A stretch of DNA of 38,691 bases from JAUYLU01 sp038065675 (GTDB lineage: Bacteria; Patescibacteriota; Minisyncoccia; Phycocordibacterales; VMEP01): the NCBI GenBank assembly GCA_038065675.1, contig JBBTQM010000025.1, forward strand, positions 1 to 38,691, written 5' to 3'. A model generated the notes under the pieces. It ran no database searches, was not told where the DNA came from, and saw nothing but the letters and a program-made list of their open reading frames with translations. A program made the position numbers and the translations under genes. The number at the start of each line of letters is the position of its first letter. Within the stretch, counting starts at the first letter, position 1. This document shows, one piece after another, positions 13,880 to 20,928 of the stretch.

Positions 13880-13965
13880 GGAGATGGGAGGATTTGAACC
13901 TCCGATAAGGTTACCCCTATGCCACATTTCGAGTGTGGTGCCTTCAACCACTCAGCCACATCTCC
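13879..13965 (-). tRNA. tRNA-Ser(CGA)
   Basis: Class II tRNA with long variable arm. Acceptor GGAGATG (13965-13959) with CATCTCC (13886-13880), discriminator G (13879). Anticodon stem CCACA/TGTGG, loop CTCGAAA, anticodon CGA; T-loop TTCAAAT. CCA is not encoded. It has tail units downstream and a truncated 5' copy upstream. Confidence 0.95.
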
Positions 13966-14103
13966 TCGTTTAACTCGTCGTTGCGGCTGAGTGCCTCCTC
14001 GGCACCCCTATGGCCTGCCTCGCGCGCCGGCATCGGCCATTTCCGCCTCAAGGCGAAATCGGGATGAAATATGAAGCAGTTCATATTTCATAGCCACATC
14101 TCC
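13966..14103 (-). repeat. tRNA-Ser 5' element with truncated tRNA start
   Basis: Minus strand: GGAGATGTGGCT (14103-14092) repeats the first 12 nt of tRNA-Ser (13965-13954), 138 bp upstream of it. It is followed at once by a 12-bp perfect hairpin (14091-14064, loop CTGC), then ATTTCGCC/GGCGGAAAT and GTGCC/GGCAC hairpins up to the real tRNA. No coding potential seen. Mirrors the 5' copies before tRNA-Phe. 14104-14166 is AT-rich spacer. Confidence 0.7.
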
Positions 14104-14166
14104 AATTTAATGCTTAAAATACTAGCATTTTGAGAAAAAAATGCTATATTTCTTACTATTCTTCTT

Positions 14167-14238
14167 GGCCCTATCGTCTAACGGTTAGGACATGAGCTTT
14201 TCAAGCTCAGAATCGGGGTTCGATTCCCCGTAGGGTCA
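14167..14238 (+). tRNA. tRNA-Glu(TTC)
   Basis: Acceptor GGCCCTA with TAGGGTC (one G-U), discriminator A14238; anticodon stem TGAGC/GCTCA, loop TTTTCAA, anticodon TTC; T-arm CGGGG/CCCCG. CCA is not encoded. Confidence 0.95.
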
Positions 14239-14392
14239 TACGTCGCAGGAAAGCAGGCAAACTGCTTTGCCTGCGGGCGACGTATGAAGCCGCAGACATA
14301 TTTCGCTAGCAAGCGAAATGGCGAGGCGGGGTCGCGAGCACTTACGTTTTCTGGCGTGCAAGAAACGCCAGAAAACTTAGTGACTTGTGACC
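14239..14392 (+). repeat. tRNA-Glu tail element (divergent)
   Basis: Directly after the tRNA: TACGTCGC...GCGACGTA enclosing GCAGGCAAA/TTTGCCTGC; then GAAGCCGCAGAC, hairpin ATTTCGCT/AGCGAAAT, GAGGCGGGG, and a stem 14330-14338/14384-14392 (GGTCGCGAG/CTTGTGACC) with a bulged A14383 at the same distance from the GTGACC end as in the tRNA-Gly and orphan elements. The interior is extended by GTTTTCTGGCGT/ACGCCAGAAAAC. No tRNA-Glu 3' copy was found. 14393-14424 is spacer. Confidence 0.65.
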
Positions 14393-14424
14393 AGATAAAT
14401 CAGCAGGCGAAGCCCACAAATTAA

Positions 14425-15012
14425 ATGACCACTGACAACCTAAAATTCGAGATTGGATTTTGGCATCCGTTCGGGGATCATGCGGACGAAAAAGCCGAAG
14501 ACATCATAAAAAGAAAACAACAGGAAATAAAAAAAACAGGGTGGACACTTTGGTCTTTCCAACATAGAACCAAAGAAACTTTAGAACGATGGCTTAATGA
14601 AATAAAAGAAAAGGGGCCTTGTAATGTTTTGGTATTTTGCTCCAACGGCAAAGGAAGTAACACCAAGGGGACTCCACGGCACTGTAATTACTATCTTCCA
14701 ATCGGAGAAACAAATCCTAAAGCCATTCCAATAACAATAAAAGTCCCGCATCCCATGAAAAAAGGAACAGCGGGGTCTGCTTTTATCGTTAAAAATATTA
14801 AATACGCGCCTGCCCATGAAGAAATACAGGTGGAATGGTTTTATAGTGGTCAATCAAGGTGGCAAAAAGATAGAAGTTCTACTAGGGGAGAGCACCTTAT
14901 ACGACGGGACAGTTCGGGTAAACCCTTAAGGGAGTTCCGCGCTGTGCTTGAGCTTCAATCTCCTTATCTCGCCGAAGTTGGCGAAACAGAAATAGAAGAT
15001 CGTGACCAATAA
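14425..15012 (+). CDS. Hypothetical protein (195 aa)
   Basis: Soluble 195-residue protein, not recognised. Begins LKFEIGFWHPFGDHADEKAEDIIKRKQQEI, then a helix TKETLERWLNEIKEKGPCNVLVFCSNGKG, and a beta-rich part with IPITIKVPHPMKKGTAG and IQVEWFYSGQSRW. Conserved-looking Trp/His clusters suggest a ligand-binding fold, but no motif of a known enzyme is seen. First gene after the tRNA-Glu element, followed by a YHYH/peptidoglycan-binding protein and a KAP NTPase. It reads in one direction with them but gaps of 57 and 32 nt separate the genes. Function unknown; a role in defence is only possible by context. Confidence 0.65.
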   Translation: MTTDNLKFEIGFWHPFGDHADEKAEDIIKRKQQEIKKTGWTLWSFQHRTKETLERWLNEIKEKGPCNVLVFCSNGKGSNTKGTPRHCNYYLPIGETNPKAIPITIKVPHPMKKGTAGSAFIVKNIKYAPAHEEIQVEWFYSGQSRWQKDRSSTRGEHLIRRDSSGKPLREFRAVLELQSPYLAEVGETEIEDRDQ

Positions 15013-15069
15013 GATTAGAAGGCAAAGCCTACCTTGTGTCAATTTTTGGGAGGGTGTAAAGTTTGGGGT

Positions 15070-15594
15070 ATGAGACTTGTATTTCTCCTCTCAATTTTGT
15101 TTTTAAGCTTTCCCCCTTTGCTTTCGTATGCTCATCCAGGGCGTACCGACGTCTCCGGCTGTCATACATGCAGAACAAATTGTCCGAATTGGGGATTGGA
15201 TTACAGCGAATACCATTGCCATAACGCCAAGGCCTTGCCGCAGCCAATGGAACCAATTCGAAGTCATTATGGAGAAAGTGGAACTGGAACGACTGAACCA
15301 TGGCCGGAATATAAAAATACTCCAGTAGCACCGAAAAAACCTGTTGTTGCCCCAGTTCCCTCGATGACACTTTCCAGCATCACTTACTCTCTAGCAAAGG
15401 GCATGGAGAACAATCAGGTCATAAGGTTACAGCAGATTCTCGCCCGTTATCCTGAAATATACCCAGAGGGTTCAATAACGGGTTACTTTGGTCCTGCAAC
15501 CGAAAGAGCCGTCAAGCGTCTTCAAAAGAAATATAACCTGGAGCAAGTCGGTTCTACGGGGCCAAAAACTAGAGTATTATTAAATTCTTTGTGA
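15070..15594 (+). CDS. Secreted YHYH-type domain plus peptidoglycan-binding protein
   Basis: 174 residues from ATG at 15070, chosen because it starts directly with a signal peptide (MRLVFLLSILFLSFPPLLSYA). The mature protein opens with HPGRTDVSGCHTCRTNCP and EYHCHN (about 23-53): a small Cys/His-rich module of the YHYH type likely to bind metal. After a Pro/Thr linker (about 55-95) comes a PG_binding_1 domain (about 105-174) with GMENNQVIRLQQIL, TGYFGPATERAVKRLQKKY and GPKTRVLLNSL. Exported and probably cell-wall bound. A GGGAGGG stretch lies about 15 nt upstream of the start. Confidence 0.85.
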   Translation: MRLVFLLSILFLSFPPLLSYAHPGRTDVSGCHTCRTNCPNWGLDYSEYHCHNAKALPQPMEPIRSHYGESGTGTTEPWPEYKNTPVAPKKPVVAPVPSMTLSSITYSLAKGMENNQVIRLQQILARYPEIYPEGSITGYFGPATERAVKRLQKKYNLEQVGSTGPKTRVLLNSL

Positions 15595-15626
15595 CCACGT
15601 AAATTGAGTCGGAGTAAAATACCTGT

Positions 15627-17318
15627 GTGTCTATAAAACTAGTCAAGGAAGAAATAGGGCGATTTATTTCAGGTACGGAATCAGAAATTTTTTGCATTAG
15701 TGGTAAGTGGGGTGTAGGTAAGACCTACAGTTGGAACTATTTCTTAAAGAGTGCAAAAGATGCTGAAAGGATAGGTTTAAAGCGATATGCCTACGTATCT
15801 CTTTTTGGCCTAAAGTCTCTTAACGAACTGAAGTACGCATTATACGAAGCGACCAAACCAGTTGAAAAAATTGGCGAAGATCCAGAATGGGAAGATTTTG
15901 AATTAAAAAACACGGGCGAGACTTTTCTGAGGCGGACACGTTTAGTGATCTCTCGACTAAGTCAGTTGCCTATTGTTCAAGGCTATATAGGGCTGACTGA
16001 AAGCATTCTTTTTTACTTTGTCGGGAAGCAGCTGATTTGTATAGACGACCTAGAAAGAGCTGGGAATGGTTTGGATGTTATGGATGTTTTTGGTCTAATT
16101 TCTTTTTTGAAGGAGCAGCGCCATTGCAAGGTTGTCCTACTTCTCAACAAAGACGAGATAGATAAAGAACAGAGGGCTGTTTTTGACAAGCAATTTGAGA
16201 AAGTTATAGATGAGGACCTTCAATTTAGTCCAACCCCACAAGAAGCGGCTGATATAGTTTTTCCACAACCTGAGGGAATAAAGAAAGACCTTCACCGCCA
16301 CTGTTTAACTCTGGGGGTAATCAATATTCGCGTAATAAAAAAGATAGAGAAAATCGCCTTTAGGTTAGAGGAGATTCTTAAAGATAAATACGCAGATTTG
16401 CTATATCAAGCCATTCACTCATCAACTCTTTTTGCTTGGTCAAAATATCAAAAAGATAAAGAACCACCACCTTTTGACTTTCTAACAAATATAAGTCGGC
16501 TTCTTGGGCTTTTTCTCGATAAAGAGAAGGCAACCGCCGACGACCAAAGATGGAAAGCCCTAATGGCAGAATATAAATTTGGGAATGTAGATGATTTCGA
16601 TTTAGTTATTTATGACGCTGTTCAAAGTGGTATTTTCGACAAAGATGTTTTACTCGCAGCTGCTGAAAAACAGCGCCAGGGAGTCACGAAAAATAAGCAA
16701 GAACAGGTAATTCATGACACTTGGGATCTATATCACGGCTCTTTCGACGATAATGAAAGTGGCGTAATGGATCAAATTTTTAAAGTATCTTTAGAAAATA
16801 TTAAAGTGATTAGCCCATCTAACTTGGAGGGCACCATCAGTACCTTAAAGGAATTTGACCGAAAAAAAGAAGCGGCGGAACTCATTAAGAAATATATAGA
16901 TGAACGCGGGTCCGAAAAAGAACTTTTCGATCTTAAAAATGATCATTTTAGTCGGAATATTAAAGACCCCGACATTCTCCGTGAGTTCGGAAAGAAGAGA
17001 GCAGAATTCGTAGACAATAGGAACCCCGCAGATGTTCTAGAAACCATGGTGATGAACCGCGGGTGGAGTCTGGAAGACGAGGAACTTATTGATAAGTTAT
17101 CGACGGACGACTTTTATAAGATCTTCAAGGGCGAAAAAGGAGATCGAATGCATCGGGTAATTAGAGGCGCTTTGCAGTTAAATCGAAAAGAGTCAGATGC
17201 CAGCAAAGAACTAGGCTCTATTTCCGAAAGAGCCGTCAAGGCACTAGAGAAAATTGCTGGAGAAAGTCGACTGAACGCACGGAGGGTCGCGGCACAAGGA
17301 ATCAAGCTAAAAGACTAG
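15627..17318 (+). CDS. KAP-family P-loop NTPase
   Basis: 563 residues. Walker A G26-KWGV-G31-K-T33; Walker B L136-ICIDD-LER144 with the DDLER form typical of KAP NTPases; a sensor-like stretch VVLLLNKDEID follows (about 173-183). The C-terminal half (about 240-563) is helical and lysine/glutamate-rich without recognisable domain. KAP NTPases are STAND-related ATPases; some are membrane-bound, and several occur in anti-phage loci. The usual inserted TM helices are not obvious here; one hydrophobic stretch (LTESILFYFVG) precedes Walker B. Start GTG at 15627, with GGAG 12 nt upstream. Role unknown; its place in a tRNA-linked accessory zone suggests defence or mobile origin (inference). Confidence 0.85.
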   Translation: MSIKLVKEEIGRFISGTESEIFCISGKWGVGKTYSWNYFLKSAKDAERIGLKRYAYVSLFGLKSLNELKYALYEATKPVEKIGEDPEWEDFELKNTGETFLRRTRLVISRLSQLPIVQGYIGLTESILFYFVGKQLICIDDLERAGNGLDVMDVFGLISFLKEQRHCKVVLLLNKDEIDKEQRAVFDKQFEKVIDEDLQFSPTPQEAADIVFPQPEGIKKDLHRHCLTLGVINIRVIKKIEKIAFRLEEILKDKYADLLYQAIHSSTLFAWSKYQKDKEPPPFDFLTNISRLLGLFLDKEKATADDQRWKALMAEYKFGNVDDFDLVIYDAVQSGIFDKDVLLAAAEKQRQGVTKNKQEQVIHDTWDLYHGSFDDNESGVMDQIFKVSLENIKVISPSNLEGTISTLKEFDRKKEAAELIKKYIDERGSEKELFDLKNDHFSRNIKDPDILREFGKKRAEFVDNRNPADVLETMVMNRGWSLEDEELIDKLSTDDFYKIFKGEKGDRMHRVIRGALQLNRKESDASKELGSISERAVKALEKIAGESRLNARRVAAQGIKLKD

Positions 17319-17327
17319 CTGGCCAAA

Positions 17328-17423
17328 ATGGTGCCGAGCGCCCGCACTTATGTCATTATGAGGATACTCGGCGCATTTTTAATGGCTATCGGCTTTCTCG
17401 CCATTACCGGCGTAATAGAATGA
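17328..17423 (+). CDS. Small membrane ORF (31 aa)
   Basis: 31 codons, or 21 from the internal ATG at 17358, ending ILGAFLMAIGFLAITGVIE: a single membrane helix with Gly small-residue spacing. It overlaps the next small ORF by 4 nt (ATGA), which supports translation of both. Not a known family. Below usual annotation cut-offs. Confidence 0.45.
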   Translation: MVPSARTYVIMRILGAFLMAIGFLAITGVIE

Positions 17424-17569
17424 AATTCAATTTACCCAACCTCACCATCTTCCTCCTCTTCTTTGGCCTCGCCCTTATTGAAGCAATTCAAAAAGAAAAC
17501 TGGCTTGAAGCGGCCATTTTCCTCATTCTCGGAATAATGTTTCTCCGCGCCGATTTACTTAAAAAATAA
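17420..17569 (+). CDS. Small membrane protein (49 aa)
   Basis: 49 residues with two hydrophobic stretches: LTIFLLFFGLALIEAI and AIFLILGIMFLRADLL, split by QKENWLEA. Start overlaps the upstream mini-ORF stop (ATGA), implying coupling. Looks like a two-helix hairpin membrane protein. Function unknown; the adjacent P-loop gene begins 20 nt later on the same strand. Confidence 0.55.
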   Translation: MKFNLPNLTIFLLFFGLALIEAIQKENWLEAAIFLILGIMFLRADLLKK

Positions 17570-17588
17570 ATTATTTAATAATAAAACC

Positions 17589-18227
17589 ATGTCTAAAAAA
17601 ACATTAGGGGAGATTGAAGAAGAATTTGTACAATCGGCGCGCGTTTCGGGCCAAAAAACCAACAATCCGGTCGTGGTGGCCATAGTTGGCGTAACCGGCG
17701 TGGGCAACAGCACAATCGCCAGCGCTTTGGAGAAAAAACTTGGCTGGAGTGTTATTGAAAACAACAAAATCAGAGTTGCCCTCCGCGAGAAAGGGAGTGG
17801 TTTTACTCCGGAAACCACGGCTAAAATCGGGTATGCCATGCTCGGCAAAATTCTCCGCGCCGGCGGCAACGCCATTCTTGACTCTGACTTTGCCGACAAG
17901 AACAAGCGAAAAAAATTGGAGCGTTTCGCGAAAAATTTTCGGGCGCGGGTTATTTACCTGCGCTTGGTCTGCGACCGCGACACGATGATTGAGCGCATAA
18001 TACACGCCCGCTATAACTCTAAAACCGATATTTTCAAAAACGCCGTTATTGCCGTAAGGGAACACTCGCGCCGCCTGCCGTGGCATTATCGTTGGACCGA
18101 AAAAGGCGGCGGCCAGTTTTTGCTTAAAAAACTACCCGTAAAGTTCCTGGCGGAAATAGACACAACCGACCCGAGAAAATGGCCGAAAAAGCTGGGCGTA
18201 GTAGCTGAAAAACTGAAGAAAAATTAA
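17589..18227 (+). CDS. P-loop kinase-like protein with altered Walker A
   Basis: 212 residues resembling AAA_33/zeta-type small-molecule kinases: VVAIVGVTGVGNSTIASALEK with the P-loop at 34-42 in which the catalytic Lys is Asn40 (codon AAC). Then LDSDFADKNKRKKLERFA (DxD-like, about 98-115) and a lid-type arginine region DRDTMIERIIHARYN. Relatives phosphorylate small substrates or RNA ends. Asn in place of Lys would be expected to weaken or abolish ATP hydrolysis, so this may be a pseudokinase, a nucleotide binder, or a sequence difference worth checking. It precedes the MGMT-like gene closely. Confidence 0.75.
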   Translation: MSKKTLGEIEEEFVQSARVSGQKTNNPVVVAIVGVTGVGNSTIASALEKKLGWSVIENNKIRVALREKGSGFTPETTAKIGYAMLGKILRAGGNAILDSDFADKNKRKKLERFAKNFRARVIYLRLVCDRDTMIERIIHARYNSKTDIFKNAVIAVREHSRRLPWHYRWTEKGGGQFLLKKLPVKFLAEIDTTDPRKWPKKLGVVAEKLKKN

Positions 18228-18285
18228 ATTGTGCAGAAATTGTTTGTTTACCTATGACAAAAACCAGCGCCGATTTGCTGAAGAA

Positions 18286-18537
18286 ATGAAATCTTTTTCG
18301 GAAGAAGTTTATTCTGTCGTCCGCAAAATCCCGCGCGGAAAAACTTTAACCTACAAGGAAGTCGCGAAAAAGGCGGGGAGACCCAAGGCCTACCGCGCGG
18401 TGGGAAATATTTTAAATAAAAATCACGACCCGAAAATCCCGTGCCACAGAGTCGTACGTTCCGACGGGAAAATCGGAGATTACAACAGGGGAATGCGCCT
18501 CAAGCTGGAACTATTGAAAAAAGAAGGTGCAGTCTGA
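18286..18537 (+). CDS. MGMT/ATL-family DNA alkylation protein
   Basis: 83 residues from ATG at 18286; a TTG extension of 19 codons lacks family similarity. Consists of the DNA-binding/active-site domain only: SEEVYSVVRKIPRGKTLTYKEVAKKAGRPKAYRAVGNILNKN and the acceptor motif I-P-C53-H-R-V. Carries the methyl-accepting Cys, so it can be a short O6-alkylguanine transferase rather than a Cys-less ATL protein, but the usual N-terminal domain is missing and the C-terminal helix is short (GMRLKLELLKKEG). Acts on alkylated DNA. Ends before a strong terminator. Confidence 0.88.
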   Translation: MKSFSEEVYSVVRKIPRGKTLTYKEVAKKAGRPKAYRAVGNILNKNHDPKIPCHRVVRSDGKIGDYNRGMRLKLELLKKEGAV

Positions 18538-18576
18538 GTGTATTCTCTAATTCGCGCGAATAGTGGAATAATATTC

Positions 18577-18605
18577 ATTCCAAGGGATGCCCTTGGAATT
18601 TTTTA
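18577..18605 (+). terminator. Terminator after MGMT-like gene
   Basis: 10-bp stem ATTCCAAGGG (18577-18586) / CCCTTGGAAT (18590-18599), then TTTTTTATTT. Confidence 0.9.
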
Positions 18606-19526
18606 TTTGGCGTGGAGGTAGAGATAAAGGTCTTCAATGGCGCGTACGGCGTCGCCCGAGGCGATGTTGTTCTGGTGGTAACGGACATTTGTTGCGTCTC
18701 CCGCCGCCCAGATTCCGGGAGTGGAAGAGATTTGCGTCCACGGGTCTATTTTTATGCGCCCGTATTCATCAAGCTCTAAAATATCTTTTACGAAATCAGT
18801 GTTCGGAGTTTGTCCGATTTCAACAAAAACTCCGGTTACCGGAAGTTCTTTTTCTTCCCCCGTGCCTTTGTCGCGGTAAACAAGAGAACTTACCATTTTG
18901 TCGCCCTTTATTTCTATTACATCAACATTTTCAAGCGCTTTCATTCGCGGATTTTTCAGAACTTTTTCTACCGATACAGGGTCGGCCTTAAAGCCGCGGC
19001 TGTGATTCAAAAGTATGACGCTTTTGGTGTAGGCAAGAAGTTGAGCGGCGGTTTCAAACGCGGCGTTGCCCCCGCCGATAACGGCGACATCCTGCCCTTC
19101 AAAAATCGGCCCGTCGCAGGAAGCGCAATAAGTTATTCCCTTGTGTTCAAGGCGATTTGCCCCCGGTACGGCGAGTTTTTTTCTTCCCGAGCCCGCGGCA
19201 ACAAGGATTGCTTTCGTCACGTAGGAATTTCCGCTTGAAGTTGAAACGGAAAATCCGCCGCCATCTTTTTTTATTGAAACCACTTTTTCTCCTTCCTCAA
19301 TTGCCACCGAATCGCCGGCATAGGCCTTAAGATGCTCTTTCAATCGGGTTGCCAGATCAATTCCCGAAATGGAAACCGTGCCTATCCAGTTTTGTATGTC
19401 GTCCGATACGACAGACTGGCCGCCGAATTCATTCGCTATAAGGAGGGTTTTTAATTTTTTGCGCGCGGCGTAAATTCCGGCGGACGCGCCCGCGGGACCC
19501 CCGCCGATGATAATCAAATCAAACAT
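18603..19526 (-). CDS. trxB: Thioredoxin reductase (NADPH/FAD)
   Basis: 307 residues, usual length. FAD site DLIIIGGGPAGASAGIYAARK (3-23); redox-active C134-A-S-C137 followed by D-G-P; NADPH site VAVIGGGNAAFETA; C-terminal FAD motif GIWAAGDATNVRYHQ. Transfers electrons from NADPH (or NADH) via FAD to thioredoxin-fold proteins in the cytoplasm, possibly including the glutaredoxin-like protein at 435-668. Reads in the same direction as ftsZ, but a 123-nt repeat-rich gap lies between them, so an own promoter is possible. The start ATG has no SD. Confidence 0.96.
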   Translation of the reverse strand: MFDLIIIGGGPAGASAGIYAARKKLKTLLIANEFGGQSVVSDDIQNWIGTVSISGIDLATRLKEHLKAYAGDSVAIEEGEKVVSIKKDGGGFSVSTSSGNSYVTKAILVAAGSGRKKLAVPGANRLEHKGITYCASCDGPIFEGQDVAVIGGGNAAFETAAQLLAYTKSVILLNHSRGFKADPVSVEKVLKNPRMKALENVDVIEIKGDKMVSSLVYRDKGTGEEKELPVTGVFVEIGQTPNTDFVKDILELDEYGRIKIDPWTQISSTPGIWAAGDATNVRYHQNNIASGDAVRAIEDLYLYLHAK

Positions 19527-19542
19527 AAGTTTTTAGTTTTTC

Positions 19543-19570
19543 CTGCCCGCGTGTACGCGCAGGCGGGCAG
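19543..19570. repeat. GCCTGCC-type REP-like palindrome, copy 3
   Basis: CTGCCCGC (19543-19550) and GCGGGCAG (19563-19570) around a GCGTGTACGC core. Flanked by TTTTTAGTTTTT and TTTTTGGTTTTT, with related ACTAAAAACTACC at 19627 in the trxB-ftsZ gap (19527-19649). No gene in the gap. Confidence 0.7.
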
Positions 19571-19649
19571 TTTTTGGTTTTTAGGTAATCGGCAATAAGC
19601 ATGAATCTTACTATATAAACTACTCACTAAAAACTACCAACTACTCATT

Positions 19650-20861
19650 TTATTTTTTGCCGCGTCTAAGAAATGCCGGTATCGCGCTCCATTCGTCGCT
19701 TTCGTCCATCACGCTGTCGTCAATGATTATATCCCTTTTTTCTTTTGTTTTTTCGCCCCTTTCTTTTTCCGCAGTTTTTTTAATTGCTTCAGACGAAGGC
19801 GTCATTACGAACGCCGGTAAAATGTCCCGCCGGTCTTCCTTGCGCTCTTCTTTTTTCTCTTCGCGCTCCTTGCCGAGCCCGAAAAGTGAGTTTTTCTTCG
19901 GGATATTATTCGGGAACCCGGAAGCGATGACGGTAACCTTAATCTCGCCTTTCTTTAATTTATCGTCATGAATGGCGCCAAAAATTACTTTTGCTTCTTT
20001 GTCTATTGATTCGGTGATTGTTTTCGCCGCCTCCTGGACTTCATGCATGGTCATGCTCTCGTCGCCGGCTATGGCGAAAAGAACTCCCTTGGCCCCGTGT
20101 ATTGAGATTTCAAGGAGAGGAGAATTAATGGCCGCCGTCGCCGCTTCAACGGCGCGATTTTCGCCGATTGCGCGTCCTATTCCCATCAAGGCGGGACCGG
20201 TATTGGACATAACGGCGCGGATATCGGCAAAGTCCACATTTATGATGCCGGGGACGGTAATCAGCTCGGAAATGCCTTCAACCGCTTGGCGCAAAACCTC
20301 GTCACAAATGGCAAAAGCGTTCCTTAAACTGGTGTTTTTATCGACTATTGAAAGCAGGCGGTCGTTCGGTATTACGATAAGCGCGTCAACCTCTTTTTCC
20401 AGCTCCTCTATGCCTTTTTCAGCCAGCCTCATGCGCTGTTGGCCCTCAAAAAAGAACGGCTTGGTGACGACTCCGACGGTAAGAATGCCCTGTTCTTTGG
20501 CGATGCGCGCGATAACGGGGGAAGCTCCGGTGCCTGTGCCGCCGCCCATCCCGCAGGTGATGAAGGCCATGTCGGCGCCTTTCAAAACATCCTGGATTTC
20601 TTCTTTGGTTTCTTCGGCGGAGCGTTTGCCTATTTCCGGATCCATTCCCGAACCGAGACCTTTCGTTAAATTTTTTCCAATGTGGATTTTTTTCTGCGCG
20701 AGAGATTTGTGGAGGTCTTGCGTATCGGTGTTCATCGCGATGAATTCAACTCCGCGCACTTTGGAGTTGACCATGTAATTGAGAGCGTTTTTTCCCGAAC
20801 CTCCGACCCCGACAACTTTTATTCTGGCGAATGCTTCTACTTCCGGATTTAGCTTTGGCAT
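19650..20861 (-). CDS. ftsZ: Cell division GTPase FtsZ
   Basis: 403 residues. Tubulin-type GTPase that forms the Z-ring. GTP site: IKVVGVGGSGKNALNYM at the N-terminus and the G-box GMGGGTGTGASPVIA (about 105-119); T7-loop region NVDFADIRAVM. After the globular core (to about 320) there is a charged Lys/Glu linker, and the C-terminal peptide SAIPAFLRRGKK matches the conserved tail that docks on FtsA. Its partner ftsA lies just upstream (67 nt), in the order rpsU-ybeY-ftsA-ftsZ. Confidence 0.98.
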   Translation of the reverse strand: MPKLNPEVEAFARIKVVGVGGSGKNALNYMVNSKVRGVEFIAMNTDTQDLHKSLAQKKIHIGKNLTKGLGSGMDPEIGKRSAEETKEEIQDVLKGADMAFITCGMGGGTGTGASPVIARIAKEQGILTVGVVTKPFFFEGQQRMRLAEKGIEELEKEVDALIVIPNDRLLSIVDKNTSLRNAFAICDEVLRQAVEGISELITVPGIINVDFADIRAVMSNTGPALMGIGRAIGENRAVEAATAAINSPLLEISIHGAKGVLFAIAGDESMTMHEVQEAAKTITESIDKEAKVIFGAIHDDKLKKGEIKVTVIASGFPNNIPKKNSLFGLGKEREEKKEERKEDRRDILPAFVMTPSSEAIKKTAEKERGEKTKEKRDIIIDDSVMDESDEWSAIPAFLRRGKK

Positions 20862-20928
20862 GACAGTAATTATTGATTAATTTAAATGCATCATAGCAGA
20901 AAAACCAGCTCCGCAAAACACTCCCTTT

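Noticed and set aside
18229..18285. TTG-started N-terminal extension of the MGMT-like protein
   Set aside because: No similarity to MGMT N-terminal domains; the ATG at 18286 gives a clean family start.
19972..20778. 268-codon + strand ORF opposite ftsZ
   Set aside because: Antisense shadow of ftsZ; Ser/Pro-rich translation without start signals.
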